Numbered from the stretch's first letter, positions 45,681 to 54,872 are shown. The stretch is 64,000 nt of DNA from Oikopleura dioica (GCA_907165135.1 OU015566.1:11020157-11084156); one strand, 5' to 3'. Notes: generated by a model from the sequence alone, not told the origin. Program-made: numbers and translations.

Positions 45681-46210
45681 GGAGTTGACTGGATTGGAGA
45701 TGGCTGGATGGGAGATGGCTGAATTGGAGTTGACTGAATCGGAGTTGACTGGATCGGAGATGGCTGGATGGGAGATGGCTGCATCGGAGTTGGCTGGATT
45801 GGTGTTGGCTGGATTGGTGTTGGCTGGATTGGTGTTGGCTGGATTGGTGTTGGCTGGATAGGTGTTGGCTGAATTGGAGTTGACTGCATTGGAGTTGACT
45901 GATTCGGAAGTCGACTAAATCGGAAAGTGTAGGAAGCGGGGATATTGTGCTCTCTTTCCCAGTCGGATTGCTTTGACTCGGAAGTAAGGTTGACGGACGC
46001 AGGTTGATGAGATTCTGTGAAGGACAGAAGAGTAGCGAACGTTTCAGAAACTTCAGCGGCAGTCTTTTCAAACATTCTCAAGTTGATTTCTGTAGCAGGT
46101 TGAGTGTAGTCGAAATGAGTCTCAAAGCCTGGGATATAAGATCCCTTGACTTTGAAAAATCCGCCTCCGTTGTGTGATCGAAAAGTGAAAGATTTAATCG
46201 TGACAAACAT
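45616..46210 (-). CDS. Polinton three-paralogue family, member 3, with IQPTP repeats; truncated by MITE
   Basis: ATG at 46210. The N-terminal 80 residues carry the family pattern in diverged form ('MFVTIKSFTFRSHNGGGFFK', 'EINLRMFEK', 'FATLLSFTESH'). From about residue 105 a 15-bp repeat encodes IQPTP/IQSTP about 14 times. At residue 179 the frame enters the MITE at 45680 and stops after 17 foreign residues (45616). The original last 19 codons survive at 45162-45221. The repeat tail could be a flexible or binding extension. Confidence 0.8.
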
Positions 46211-46295
46211 CTTTTTGAGAATGACGAAAATGACAAAATCAAGTCCAGAAGTGCTAAAGCACTGGTTAGTCAGTGCATCTTTTATAACCAGTGAT
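46211..46295 (-). promoter_or_regulatory. Conserved upstream block of member 3
   Basis: Contains GTCCAGAAGTGCTAAAGCAC then TGGTTAGTCAGTGC, matching the core of the block before member 1, followed by TTTATAA. Confidence 0.45.
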
Positions 46296-46311
46296 TATTT
46301 TATGTTTACCT

Positions 46312-47620
46312 TTACAATAAAGTTTTTTCGACTTGTTTATGTTCGTCGATCGTAAGTTTGACAGATACAATCGACCATATAACAATATGATAGTCATCGT
46401 CGTCATCAAGGGGTTTGTTGAAATCGAATGTGAAGGAGAGCCATCCTTGTGATATTTCCTCGCCTTCAAATTCATGAGCAAAAATTGCATTGCTCTTGTA
46501 CGCATCCATGGATGTCACATAAGACAAGTTGCTTTGAGAGATTCTTCCAAGAGCATTTTGAAATTTCCAATAAGGGAGAATTGGATACTGATTCGTGATT
46601 TTCTAGGAATATGATAAATTTTTTTATTCTTTTATGTTATCTTACCTGAGGATAACCATGAAGCGACTGTCCATTTAATGTAACGTTTATTTGAGTAAGA
46701 TCCTGATGAAAACTAAAATTTGTGGACTCAAACGCATCCGATCCAAACAAGGCATCTGTTTTGATGAGACCAAAGAACATGTACGCGGGAGTATTTCCAC
46801 CAGTAACATTGAGCAGCTGTACTTGCTTACGTCCTTTGGGTAAAGCCATTGTTTTTATCATTGTGTCATTAAATTTGTAGGAGATCGGTTTCGATTTGAT
46901 TCTCGCAAAATGATTTCTCAAGCTTGGAGAGGACACATATTCAACCATTGCATAGGCATCTGTTATTTTGAGAGCTTCTCCAGCCGGCAACTTATTATTT
47001 GGGTCGCTTCCAATAAAAATTGTAGAGAACTCATGCTTTAAACGGTAGAGCGTCAGTGATAGATCAGTGTTGAGAGGAAGAGGTTTATTTTCAAGGAAGA
47101 ATCCGTGAGTAGGTAAGAAGATGAGTTCGTAAACATAATTCCCATCAGAGTTGACAAAGCAGCCTGGTCTCCTACCGTCTCTGATTTCTTCCTTAGCCGC
47201 ATCAGTTGCAAGTGTCTCAAAATTGTACTCGTCGTAGTACCCCTCGATCTGGAAAGCAGTCATCACATATTGAGGATCATAGTTTGTCAGCTTTGTCAGA
47301 TAATCAGCGAGCATATAATGTGCGCTAAGATTACAGTTAGCCTTATTTATGAACAGAAACTCTTACTTTGAATTGGAGTTATCAATTATTTGAGAATTCA
47401 CGGCAACTTCTGTTTTTCCAAATTGTTTGCTTGCGAATCCATTGCAGGGGATGTAGTTCTTGTCCAGTTCGATCGTAAAATGAATCGCAATGTTGTTTTT
47501 GACGAGAAAAAGATTTGGATCCGCATCGAAGTGGAAATGAAGACGACCGGTCAAACTATCTACCTCTCTTGGATAGTGACGCTTGACGACTTTCTGGTCG
47601 TAATACTCAACTTCTATCAT
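46312..47620 (-). CDS. Major capsid protein candidate (jelly-roll type), 3 exons, 407 residues
   Basis: Exons 47367-47620, 46646-47324 and 46312-46602 join in phase 0; introns are 42 and 43 nt. Beta-rich throughout, with an N-terminal block 'IAIHFTIELDKNYIPCNGF', a central 'YMLADYLTKLTNYDP' and 'FLPTHGFFLENKPLPLNTDL', and a C-terminal 'FTFDFNKPLDDDDDY'. Polinton capsid proteins are double jelly-rolls that form the shell. I assign this role from size, beta pattern and its place directly after the protease gene; sequence identity to known capsids could not be tested. No separate penton gene was recognised. Confidence 0.65.
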
Positions 47621-47670
47621 AATTTCAGTCTAAATGGATAAAATTTGAAGATCGTTTTCACCAATTTTAA

Positions 47671-48090
47671 TCACCAAATATGAGAGAGTTTATCAAAAAG
47701 AAGTTGATCGTTTTCAGAAAGATTTTTAGAAAAGATAGAGGAGAGTTTTTTCAGAGAATAAAGGGAGCGAAAGATAACATAAAAACAAACGTAGAAACCA
47801 CAGTAAAATGACGCATCTGACTGAATTCTTTTATAAAAATATCTTTTTCGATCACCAAAAAAGTCGGTTAACTCTTTTGGATATTTTCCTAGTTTCAAAC
47901 TATCAAAAATCTCGATTTTTGACTTTTCAATACGAAGTGCTATCCAGTGAGAACCTTTTGACTTTTCTGGTGAAAGATTAACAACTAGAAAAGCAGGATA
48001 TTCATTAAGAGAAGGTAATGTATCAATAGAGAAAACACCAAGAAAATTTTCTACACGTTCTAAACGTTTAGCAATATAGTAAGAGTTCAT
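47671..48090 (-). CDS. Adenain-like (Ulp1/C5) cysteine protease, 139 residues
   Basis: Matures capsid proteins in adenoviruses and, by inference, Polintons. Starting at the ATG at 48090 the catalytic set is His48 ('GSHWIAL'), Asp63 ('EIFDSL'), Gln90 and Cys97 ('ASFYCGFYVC'), with an adenain-type N-terminus ('FLGVFSIDTLP'). The open frame extends to 48345, but that stretch is antiparallel in style and overlaps a basic ORF; the 48090 ATG overlaps the stop of that ORF as ATGA, which decides the start. Confidence 0.85.
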   Translation of the reverse strand: MNSYYIAKRLERVENFLGVFSIDTLPSLNEYPAFLVVNLSPEKSKGSHWIALRIEKSKIEIFDSLKLGKYPKELTDFFGDRKRYFYKRIQSDASFYCGFYVCFYVIFRSLYSLKKLSSIFSKNLSENDQLLFDKLSHIW

Positions 48091-48302
48091 GCTCTTTTCT
48101 TTTTGGACGACTTCTTTGACTTTTTCAAGTCTTTTGTTGTAAAATTTCTTTTTTTCTTTGGTTTTGAGGAAGGTTTTTTTCTTGCTGGAGTGAGTTTGAG
48201 TTTGGTTGGAGCTTTTTTTGATTTTCTTTTTCCTGCGCCCGACTGAGATTTGGGAAACCATTTTTTTGGTCGACTTTCGAGCGCGGAAATAATGGTTTTC
48301 AT
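48087..48302 (-). CDS. 71-residue highly basic protein, core-protein-like
   Basis: ATG at 48302 overlaps the stop of the gene at 48299 (ATGA), and its own stop overlaps the protease start (ATGA). About 40% Lys/Arg, with 'SQSGAGKRKSKKAPTKLK' and 'KKPSSKPKKKRNFTTK'. Size, charge and position next to protease and capsid recall the DNA-condensing core proteins of adenoviruses; that is inference. Confidence 0.65.
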   Translation of the reverse strand: MKTIISALESRPKKWFPKSQSGAGKRKSKKAPTKLKLTPARKKPSSKPKKKRNFTTKDLKKSKKSSKKKRA

Positions 48303-48664
48303 TCTCTTGTTTTAATCTCGATCTGGAGAGAAAAGTGTTGGACAACGTGTTCCTCGCCTAAGTCGATTGAGAATCTCGTATCCCGCCAGTTATATACGTT
48401 CAAGGGGAAGAAAAGGGAGCGTTGGTCGGAAAAATGGCACCACCTATCGTTTGGACGGAGTTGACCCATCATCAGCGTATTAGGTTGACCATAACAAGAA
48501 GCAATCGAGTTACATTCAATGAAACAAATGTCAACGTCACGTGGAGTGGTCATGAGATTACAGACAGCGCTTACAATTTGAACACAGTATTCTTCGTTGT
48601 TATCAAATAAAATTTCAGGAACTTCTAGTTCCTTGCTTCTTGTTCCGAAAAGATTCAATATCAT
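48299..48664 (-). CDS. 121-residue Polinton protein, unknown function
   Basis: ATG at 48664 lies inside the 3' end of the integrase gene (50-nt overlap). Moderately Cys-containing, beta-rich ('DVDICFIECNSIASCYG', 'FSIDLGEEHVVQHFSLQIEI'). The stop overlaps the next ATG. No family recognised; a minor virion protein is possible from the neighbours. Confidence 0.65.
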   Translation of the reverse strand: MILNLFGTRSKELEVPEILFDNNEEYCVQIVSAVCNLMTTPRDVDICFIECNSIASCYGQPNTLMMGQLRPNDRWCHFSDQRSLFFPLNVYNWRDTRFSIDLGEEHVVQHFSLQIEIKTRE

Positions 48665-49928
48665 TGGCGACTAGATTGAGTTCGAAATAATACTTTATTC
48701 GAGGTTGACGATTTCCTTCTTCGTCAGCAATTTTATACCAAACTATACCAGCTCTTTGACGGATGTCTGTGATGATGTAAACTTCGTCTGACCAATTTTG
48801 AGTGTACCCTTTTTCGAAAAGTTCTTTTTTCTTTTTTACTCTCACTACGTTGCCAACTTTTAGTCTGGGCTTGACTTTCAAGTCAATGTCGGGATAAAGT
48901 CGAGTGAAAACCTGTGCTCTATTTTTTGGTGAGACTTGGTTTGGAGCCATGCCAATGGAACGATGAGGAGTTGAATTATATCCTTTTGTTATTGCCGGGA
49001 GAACGTCAATCCATGTTTTTGTCTTCTTTGTTTTCATGAAAAGATGAATACGTTTCCTGAAGGTTTGAATCGCACGTTCTGCTATCGCCGCCTTCATTTT
49101 ACTTTTGATACTATAGTGATGCATCCCATAACGATCCAGAATTTTTCGCACATTTGAGTTGTAGAACTCCAGACCTTCATCTGTAATTAAAGAATTTGGC
49201 CACTCAAGAAAATCTTGAAATATGTCGTTGAGTGCGTTTGCTACATCCTTTCCAGATTTAGTTTTGAGAGGTCTTGTCCAAACATAACGTGAAAAACAGT
49301 CAATGATGAGAAGAATAAAAACGTGATGTCGATTAGAGTATTTGAGTTTTTGGTAATCAATAAGATCACCCTGGAATATTTTGAACTGAGTGTCGACTAT
49401 AAATCGTCGACGAGGAAATCGCTTTTTGGAAATACGACGATGGGTACTCGACACTTTACTCTTCCTGAGAAATTCCGCTACTTTCGCTGAGAACGCTGGA
49501 GCGCTTGCCACGTTTTCGTAAAGGGCTTGAATCTGATCCTCCAGAGCTGACTTCTTCGGAGCTTGGACTTTCGGATGAGTTTGAATTTCTTCTTCGCTTC
49601 GATTTTTTTGATTTTTCGTCTGAGCTGACGTATTCGGTACTGGATTCGCTTGAGGTTGAAGAGCGTTTTCGCTTATTCTTTTTTGATTTTGATTTCTCGT
49701 TCTCGGAACTGTCGTCTTCCGAAGACGCTTCGCTTGAGGTTGACTGTCGTCTTCGCTTCTTTGTTTTCTTTTTTGATTTCTTGTCGACACTTGACTTCTT
49801 GCTCCGCTTTCTGGATCTTGACCTTTCAACCTCCGACTCTGACGAGTCTTCGGTAAAACTGTCGCATCTAATCTTTGATTTGACTCTGGTTGATTCAACT
49901 GTTTTGCACGGCGGGTTTTTCTTCGCAT
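48615..49928 (-). CDS. Retroviral-like DDE integrase, 437 residues
   Basis: Inserts the Polinton with 6-bp duplication (family knowledge). First ATG in frame is at 49928. The N-terminal 150 residues are basic, Gln/Ser/Asn-rich and overlap the ATPase tail in another frame. The rve core has Asp188 ('QGDLIDYQKL'), Asp250 ('LITDEGLEFYNSN') and Glu284 ('AAIAERAIQTFRKR'), the D-D-(34)-E triad intact, plus 'IIDCFSRYVW' and 'YNSTPHRSIGMAPNQV'. The C-terminal domain is a small beta barrel ('GNVVRVKKKKELF', 'WSDEVYIITDI'). No HHCC zinc finger was seen. Confidence 0.93.
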   Translation of the reverse strand: MRRKTRRAKQLNQPESNQRLDATVLPKTRQSRRLKGQDPESGARSQVSTRNQKRKQRSEDDSQPQAKRLRKTTVPRTRNQNQKRISENALQPQANPVPNTSAQTKNQKNRSEEEIQTHPKVQAPKKSALEDQIQALYENVASAPAFSAKVAEFLRKSKVSSTHRRISKKRFPRRRFIVDTQFKIFQGDLIDYQKLKYSNRHHVFILLIIDCFSRYVWTRPLKTKSGKDVANALNDIFQDFLEWPNSLITDEGLEFYNSNVRKILDRYGMHHYSIKSKMKAAIAERAIQTFRKRIHLFMKTKKTKTWIDVLPAITKGYNSTPHRSIGMAPNQVSPKNRAQVFTRLYPDIDLKVKPRLKVGNVVRVKKKKELFEKGYTQNWSDEVYIITDIRQRAGIVWYKIADEEGNRQPRIKYYFELNLVANDIESFRNKKQGTRSS

Positions 49929-50679
49929 CTTTCTTTTCAACTGCCTCGAAAGTATTGTCTCTGTCGATTATATCGAAATTTTGCTTAAAATCGTTGTATG
50001 GTACGATGCAAGCCTTCATTCCGCTAACTGAGAAGACAACCGGATAATCGGAGAATATATCCGTATACAGTCGATAGCTCGAGGCATGGCCTCGAGGTGA
50101 TTGATCCAGAAACATGTACGGATACTGCTTATTCTTGTTCTCTTCCGTCGCTCTTTTGTAAGCTTTTAGAAGTCCAGCTTGACTACAAGCACGTTTGTTA
50201 ACTGTTCCATCAAGACAGTTTCTACAGAGAAATGTCGCGTTACAGTTGAGCTTGATATTTCGTCCGAATTTTCCCTGGGCATAGTTATTTTGAGTCATTA
50301 TCATCACGTTTAGATTTTTCTTTCCACTTGTAACTCGAAAAAGATGATCAATTGCCTGACTTTGAATTGCTTCCTCGTACAAATCATCAAGTACAATTGT
50401 TGAGTGTGAGGGAATCTCGTCAATTTCTTCTTGAGAAGGCAGACCAACCCTGTAACTAACAGGGATACCAAGATCATCCCATTGGACAGGCTTATCTTCA
50501 AGAAAACAAGGATAAAAGTAGACAACACGTTTTGTTTTCTTCTGAAAAATATCTCTGTGTTGTAAAACTTGCTTTGCTAGATAGGTCTTTCCAGCTCCTG
50601 ATGATCCGCTTAAAAGAATTCTGTAAGGATAGGCAAACCGCATATCTGGTAAAATTTCTCCATTTATTATCGTACTCAT
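49456..50679 (-). CDS. FtsK/HerA-type packaging ATPase, 407 residues, with RS-like tail
   Basis: Packages DNA into capsids in related viruses. ATG at 50679 (the frame opens to 50760 without ATG). Walker A 'GSSGAGKT' (25-32), Walker B 'TIVLDD' (94-99) and a sensor-like 'MIMTQNN' (126-132) are present. The ATPase body ends at about residue 250. The rest is a Ser/Lys/Arg/Glu-rich tail of about 155 residues, not usual for the family, and lies over the integrase N-terminus in a different frame (473-nt overlap). Confidence 0.9.
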   Translation of the reverse strand: MSTIINGEILPDMRFAYPYRILLSGSSGAGKTYLAKQVLQHRDIFQKKTKRVVYFYPCFLEDKPVQWDDLGIPVSYRVGLPSQEEIDEIPSHSTIVLDDLYEEAIQSQAIDHLFRVTSGKKNLNVMIMTQNNYAQGKFGRNIKLNCNATFLCRNCLDGTVNKRACSQAGLLKAYKRATEENKNKQYPYMFLDQSPRGHASSYRLYTDIFSDYPVVFSVSGMKACIVPYNDFKQNFDIIDRDNTFEAVEKKDAKKNPPCKTVESTRVKSKIRCDSFTEDSSESEVERSRSRKRSKKSSVDKKSKKKTKKRRRQSTSSEASSEDDSSENEKSKSKKNKRKRSSTSSESSTEYVSSDEKSKKSKRRRNSNSSESPSSEEVSSGGSDSSPLRKRGKRSSVLSESSGISQEE

Positions 50680-50861
50680 TTTCTCTTTTGCTTCAATTCT
50701 ATTCCGCTCATCCTTTTTATTTATAAAATAAAGCGTTGGGTAGAAATTTAAAATAATCAAAAATGAAATTTTATTTGGATAATTTACGGATATACAACGG
50801 AACTAATTGATTACGAAAAAAATTAACATTGAACTTCCGGTAATTATTTATCAACTGCACT

Positions 50862-50924
50862 TCCGGCCCGAAAATACGTGTTTCCGGTCCGGAAATACTT
50901 GTTTCCGGACCGGAAGTACTTGTT
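50862..50924. repeat. Three 21-bp units with TCCGGNCCGGA palindrome
   Basis: TCCGGCCCGAAAATACGTGTT, then TCCGGTCCGGAAATACTTGTT-like and TCCGGACCGGAAGTACTTG units follow head to tail 183 bp upstream of the ATPase ATG. Could be a promoter element or belong to the Polinton end. Confidence 0.75.
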
Positions 50925-51741
50925 TACATTAAGTCCTCCATTAATCTTTTGGGTTTTAATTACGACGTGCTTGTTTCTATTGATCAGAGATGGCGCTATT
51001 TCCTTGGCGCTAACCAATCAAAATTGATTTGAGAAATTAAAAATTGATTGCTAATGGTATAATTTTTGAGTTCTTTCTTCTTCCACGTTAGCCGGATGTC
51101 TTGGTCAAATAGCAAATCACACACTTCCCCTTCCTTATCAATTCGTGTTTCGATAAGGCAATCATTAGTCCGAATTGACTACTGAATCCAGCTCATCGTT
51201 GGCGTGAGCTGTCACGTGATTGAGCAGGAAATCTCTGACAAAAAGACGGAAGCAGTTGGAGGCAGAGCTGCAGGTACTCGGTTCACGCAAGCAGTAATCA
51301 CCGCCACTAACTGAGTCAGAAATGCGATAAGAACCGAACTGATAAGTCGCGGAAAGCACAGCACGACGCCCAGCTCAAGCAAGAATGGGACAGGAAAACG
51401 GGCCCACAGAAGAGAAAGCAACTATTGCTAAGCATTTCTTTACCCCTGTTGAAAAAGACTACGGGAAGAAAAGGAACGCGTGCAAAAATTGAGCCAACAA
51501 CGAAGTCAACACCAACAAAGACATCATTATCAAATCGCCACCAGTTCCGAGGACGATTATTCGCCCAGGCTAAAACAGTAAATAGCACTTTTGGTCGACA
51601 CGCCGCTTTCCCAAGAAAACTACTAACCCACACTCTCTTGAACACCATTTGTCTACCCTAAAATTGCTGACCAAAAGTTCTAGTCGGAGTACAGGAAATC
51701 CAGATGCAATCAGAAGTCACAATTATCTACCTCGAACTGAT
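50925..51741. other. Region upstream of the kinase gene
   Basis: An open plus-strand stretch at 51425-51661 is Lys/Thr/Arg-rich and may be an upstream exon of the kinase, but no junction could be proved. No doublecortin domain was recognised. Confidence 0.35.
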
Positions 51742-54673
51742 ATGAAAAAATTAGAGCGAATCTTCGACATTTTTCGTGAGTCCGATATTTTTTAATGGGT
51801 TTGATTCTTTTTTAGCCGATCTTCTGGGAGCTGGAAATTTCGCTGACGTACGGCGCGCAATAAACAGAGAAAGCGGCCAAGAACAGGCGCTGAAATTTAT
51901 CAAGAAATCCAAAGTCCAAGATAGGCTTCACGTTGACAACGAGATCGGCATTATGCAGCGGTATGTTCGGCAGAATTCAAGCGCTCGGCATTTTTTTTCT
52001 TTGCAGAAAACAATTTCTAAACTAGCGTGTTTCTAAAAATTCAGTAGCTTGGAATTCTTTCTTGTTATAAAATTGGAGTACGTATGAAAACCATAAATTG
52101 ACCGGAGCGGGGCCATAATGATGGGCTTGTCTTATCTCTGCGAAATTCTTTCAATCTCACGGAGTTTTAGGTGCAATCATCAAAATATTATACGACTTTA
52201 TCAATTCTTTGAACTTCCCAAGGAAAGGTTCAAAATTCGAAATAGACGACTAATAAGCTCCGATTCTTTATTATTAAAGAATAATATGGACCCGACTGTA
52301 AGTCTTTCTGCCTGGTCCTTGAGTACGTGAATGGCGGCGATTTATTTGATGCAATTCGAGAAGCGGTAAGTGCCTTTTCTCAGGATTACGGAAAATGAAC
52401 TTGGCTCCACTGGTGACTTTTTGGGAGAAGAAGTGATTCAGAAGTCTAGTGTTTTGCGTTCAGAAGCGGTTCACGGAGGTCGACGCGGGGAAGATAATCA
52501 AAGATGTGGTCGCTGCTCTGGTTTTTCTACACGACCGTCAGTAAACGATTCCCAAATACATACATTTTTAAAAGAGAATGCGTTAACTTTTGAATAATTT
52601 GGACATTGGGTCTGCATTAGAGAATTCATTTCTAAGCATTTAAGTTTCGCTTCCTTGTTGGCGCATATCTGACGGTCATCGAGCAAAAATAATTGTGCGG
52701 GTTTGAGAGATTTATTTGGAATCCTAGAGTTAGATCGCGCATCGCGACATAAAGCCGGAGAATGTCCTCATTCAGAAGAATGCCTCGCTACATAATGTTT
52801 CTTATATCCACATGGCCAAGGTATGTTACGCACTAGCGGACATTACGTAAGCATACAGATACAGAAATTACCTGAAAAATACAGGAAGCGAAAAAATAAA
52901 GTTCAAAATTTTCTTCCATTCAAAAAGAAGGAGGCTTTTCTTGCACCTCCGGTCGATGACATTTCCGAAAATATTTTGACAAGAGTAACGTCGCCGCGCA
53001 AAAAGGTTGATCAAAATTCCAAAGCATCATTTTTCTAAAAAAAAGATTAATTCAAATTTTATACGAAGCCGAATAACGTGAATTAAAATCAACCAAAAGA
53101 GGGTGTGATAATCGATCTTTTCGATGGCTATCCCCTTAAAAATTTTTCTAGCTTGCTGATTTCGGAATGGCGACGACTGTGGCCGGTCCATTGACAGAAA
53201 TGTGCTCGACTCCGACATACGTGGCACCGGAAGTGCTCTCCCGTTCGGGCTACACTTACCAGGAAAGGGTGAGAATTGAAAAGGACGCTTGATAAATTAT
53301 CGGACATCTCGTGGCGATGAGATACGTCCCCCGGAAAGTTCATTTCCTCGAGGAGACAACACAGCTCTCTCTGAGGGCGGATTAACTCGTCCATTTTGCG
53401 GTCAAGATGATCTCCGCTAAACTCACCTCAAAATTAAGATTGATCTTTGGAGTCTCGGCGTTATCACTTATATTCTGCTTTCAGGTGCGTTTTCCTCAAA
53501 ATTCGCTCTCCATGCATTTTTAACTTTGATAATTAAGGCTCTCCCCCATTCCGTGCAGAAACAAAGGACGCCAGCTACAATTTGATCCAGCAGGGACAGG
53601 CAAGGCTTACCAAAATTCTCCGAAATCGACACCGATCTCGGTTCATGGCGGCTTTACTCTCAGCGCTCGCGCTGGGCAGCAGACACAACAAATCTATCAA
53701 AACAAACGTTTTAGACAATAATTTTCGCTTCTTTGTTGCCATTTGAACATTCAGCTGGCTCTTTCGCGGTGCGAATTAGTGGTGTAACGTGAAAGACAGC
53801 AGCTGATTTTCGTGGAACTCGGAATGAAGATTTCAAAATTCATCCTTTATTTCAAATCTGGCAACACGTGACTTTGAAAAATCGAAATTATTTCACGGAA
53901 AACGAGCTGGAAAGCGTAAATAATCGAACACGTCGTTTTCAAAATTTCCCCAGTTCAGCGCAATATGTTTTTTTATGAAGTAGCAGCCCGTGTCGAACAT
54001 CAGATAACGTTGAAATTTTGGTCAGCTAGTGCTAGTTTACGTTTACGGCGTCGCATTGGAATAACATTACGCGCGCTGCCAAGGTCTGCGTTTCTACCAG
54101 CATATAAGCTCATGGACTCATAATATAGTGTTATGACGAAGATTACTAGATTTGACTTCACTCAGGTTAATTTTAGAAAGAAAAAATGACAATGTTTTTT
54201 CAGAAAGTTTCATTTTCTTATTTTTTGGAAAAAAAGCATAAAATTCGAAGAAAAAAGTCAGATCGGTCGAAATTTTTTATCAGTTGCATAATAATTCAAA
54301 TATTATTTCTATCCGACTCCCTTGGCCGCGATAAAAAAGGGTTTGATGTTCGAAGAGCATAAAAAACGTCGTGATACTGTCAGCTCCTCGTCATGGACCT
54401 TGCTTTAGAATTGATTGAATATTAAACAGGGCGGCAACTGAGTTAGAATAACAGTAACAGTCGCAGTGTAATAACGTAGTGAAAGCACTTCATCTCCTCG
54501 CTGCTCGTCGTGGATCAGAATGCTAGACAGACCGCACGATCAGCGTCAGGGTTTGTTAAAATTTGGCTTTCTTCAACAAGACTAACAACACTTTTACTAG
54601 CCATCCCTGGCTGCAGATGAACACAAAGGAAAACTTGCCAGACCTCTACCGACAGGACTCGGTTCATTCTTGA
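51742..54673 (+). CDS. DCLK-like: Doublecortin-like (DCLK/CaMK group) protein kinase, about 9 exons
   Basis: Ser/Thr kinase of the CaMK group. Exons identified by motif: Gly loop and Lys at about 51816-51961 ('[15 protein letters not shown]', '[10 protein letters not shown]'), helix C and '[12 protein letters not shown]' (52152-52223), hinge '[16 protein letters not shown]' (to 52365), 52464-52540, HRD '[13 protein letters not shown]' (52733-52819), DFG and APE '[14 protein letters not shown]', '[10 protein letters not shown]' (53150-53267), '[16 protein letters not shown]' (to 53485), '[12 protein letters not shown]' (53537 on), and a last exon with '[15 protein letters not shown]' ending in TGA. 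The phrases match DCLK best. Near 53600 the expected frame ('[14 protein letters not shown]') is shifted by one base, so an odd intron, an error or a lesion lies there, and the C-lobe between 53650 and 54530 is not resolved. Catalytic Lys and Asp residues are present. Confidence 0.8.
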
Positions 54674-54872
54674 GGTTGACCTTGACTATTTCCCACAAGG
54701 CTAGACTAGAATTTCTAGTGCTTCCAAAATGAACCGAAGGATTAGGTTACAGAAAATTTAAAAACATACAGCAGCAACCAATACCAATGAACAAACAAAT
54801 AAATTAGAATGATCAATTCAAAACTTATTTTATTTGCATCAAATTTGACAAAAAAGACGAAGTTTACTATAA

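Larger units (their letters stand above)
30362..50679. mobile_element. Polinton/Maverick element, coding region (about 20.3 kb; termini not found)
   Basis: Polintons are self-synthesising, virus-like DNA transposons. All hallmark functions are seen: FtsK/HerA-type ATPase (49456-50679), DDE integrase (48615-49928), adenain-like protease (47671-48090), jelly-roll capsid candidate (46312-47620) and protein-primed polymerase B (30971-34903). Integrase at one end and polymerase at the other is the usual arrangement, and the total size suits the group (15-25 kb). Most genes are on the minus strand; three are on the plus strand. Every hallmark ORF is intact by eye once short introns are removed, so the copy is young or under selection. 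Host-type genes lie on both sides, but the terminal inverted repeats and 6-bp duplication were not identified. Confidence 0.92.

Noticed and set aside
48091-48345. Upstream extension of the protease ORF to 48345
   Set aside because: Overlaps the basic ORF; the ATGA junction at 48087-48090 and the adenain-like N-terminus favour the start at 48090.
49505-50047. 180-codon plus-strand ORF rich in Phe/Leu/Ser
   Set aside because: Antisense shadow of the Ser/Lys-rich ATPase tail.
30362-50900. Polinton terminal inverted repeats
   Set aside because: I compared 29950-30360 with 50680-51200 by eye and found no convincing inverted match; only a short AAAATGAAA coincidence.
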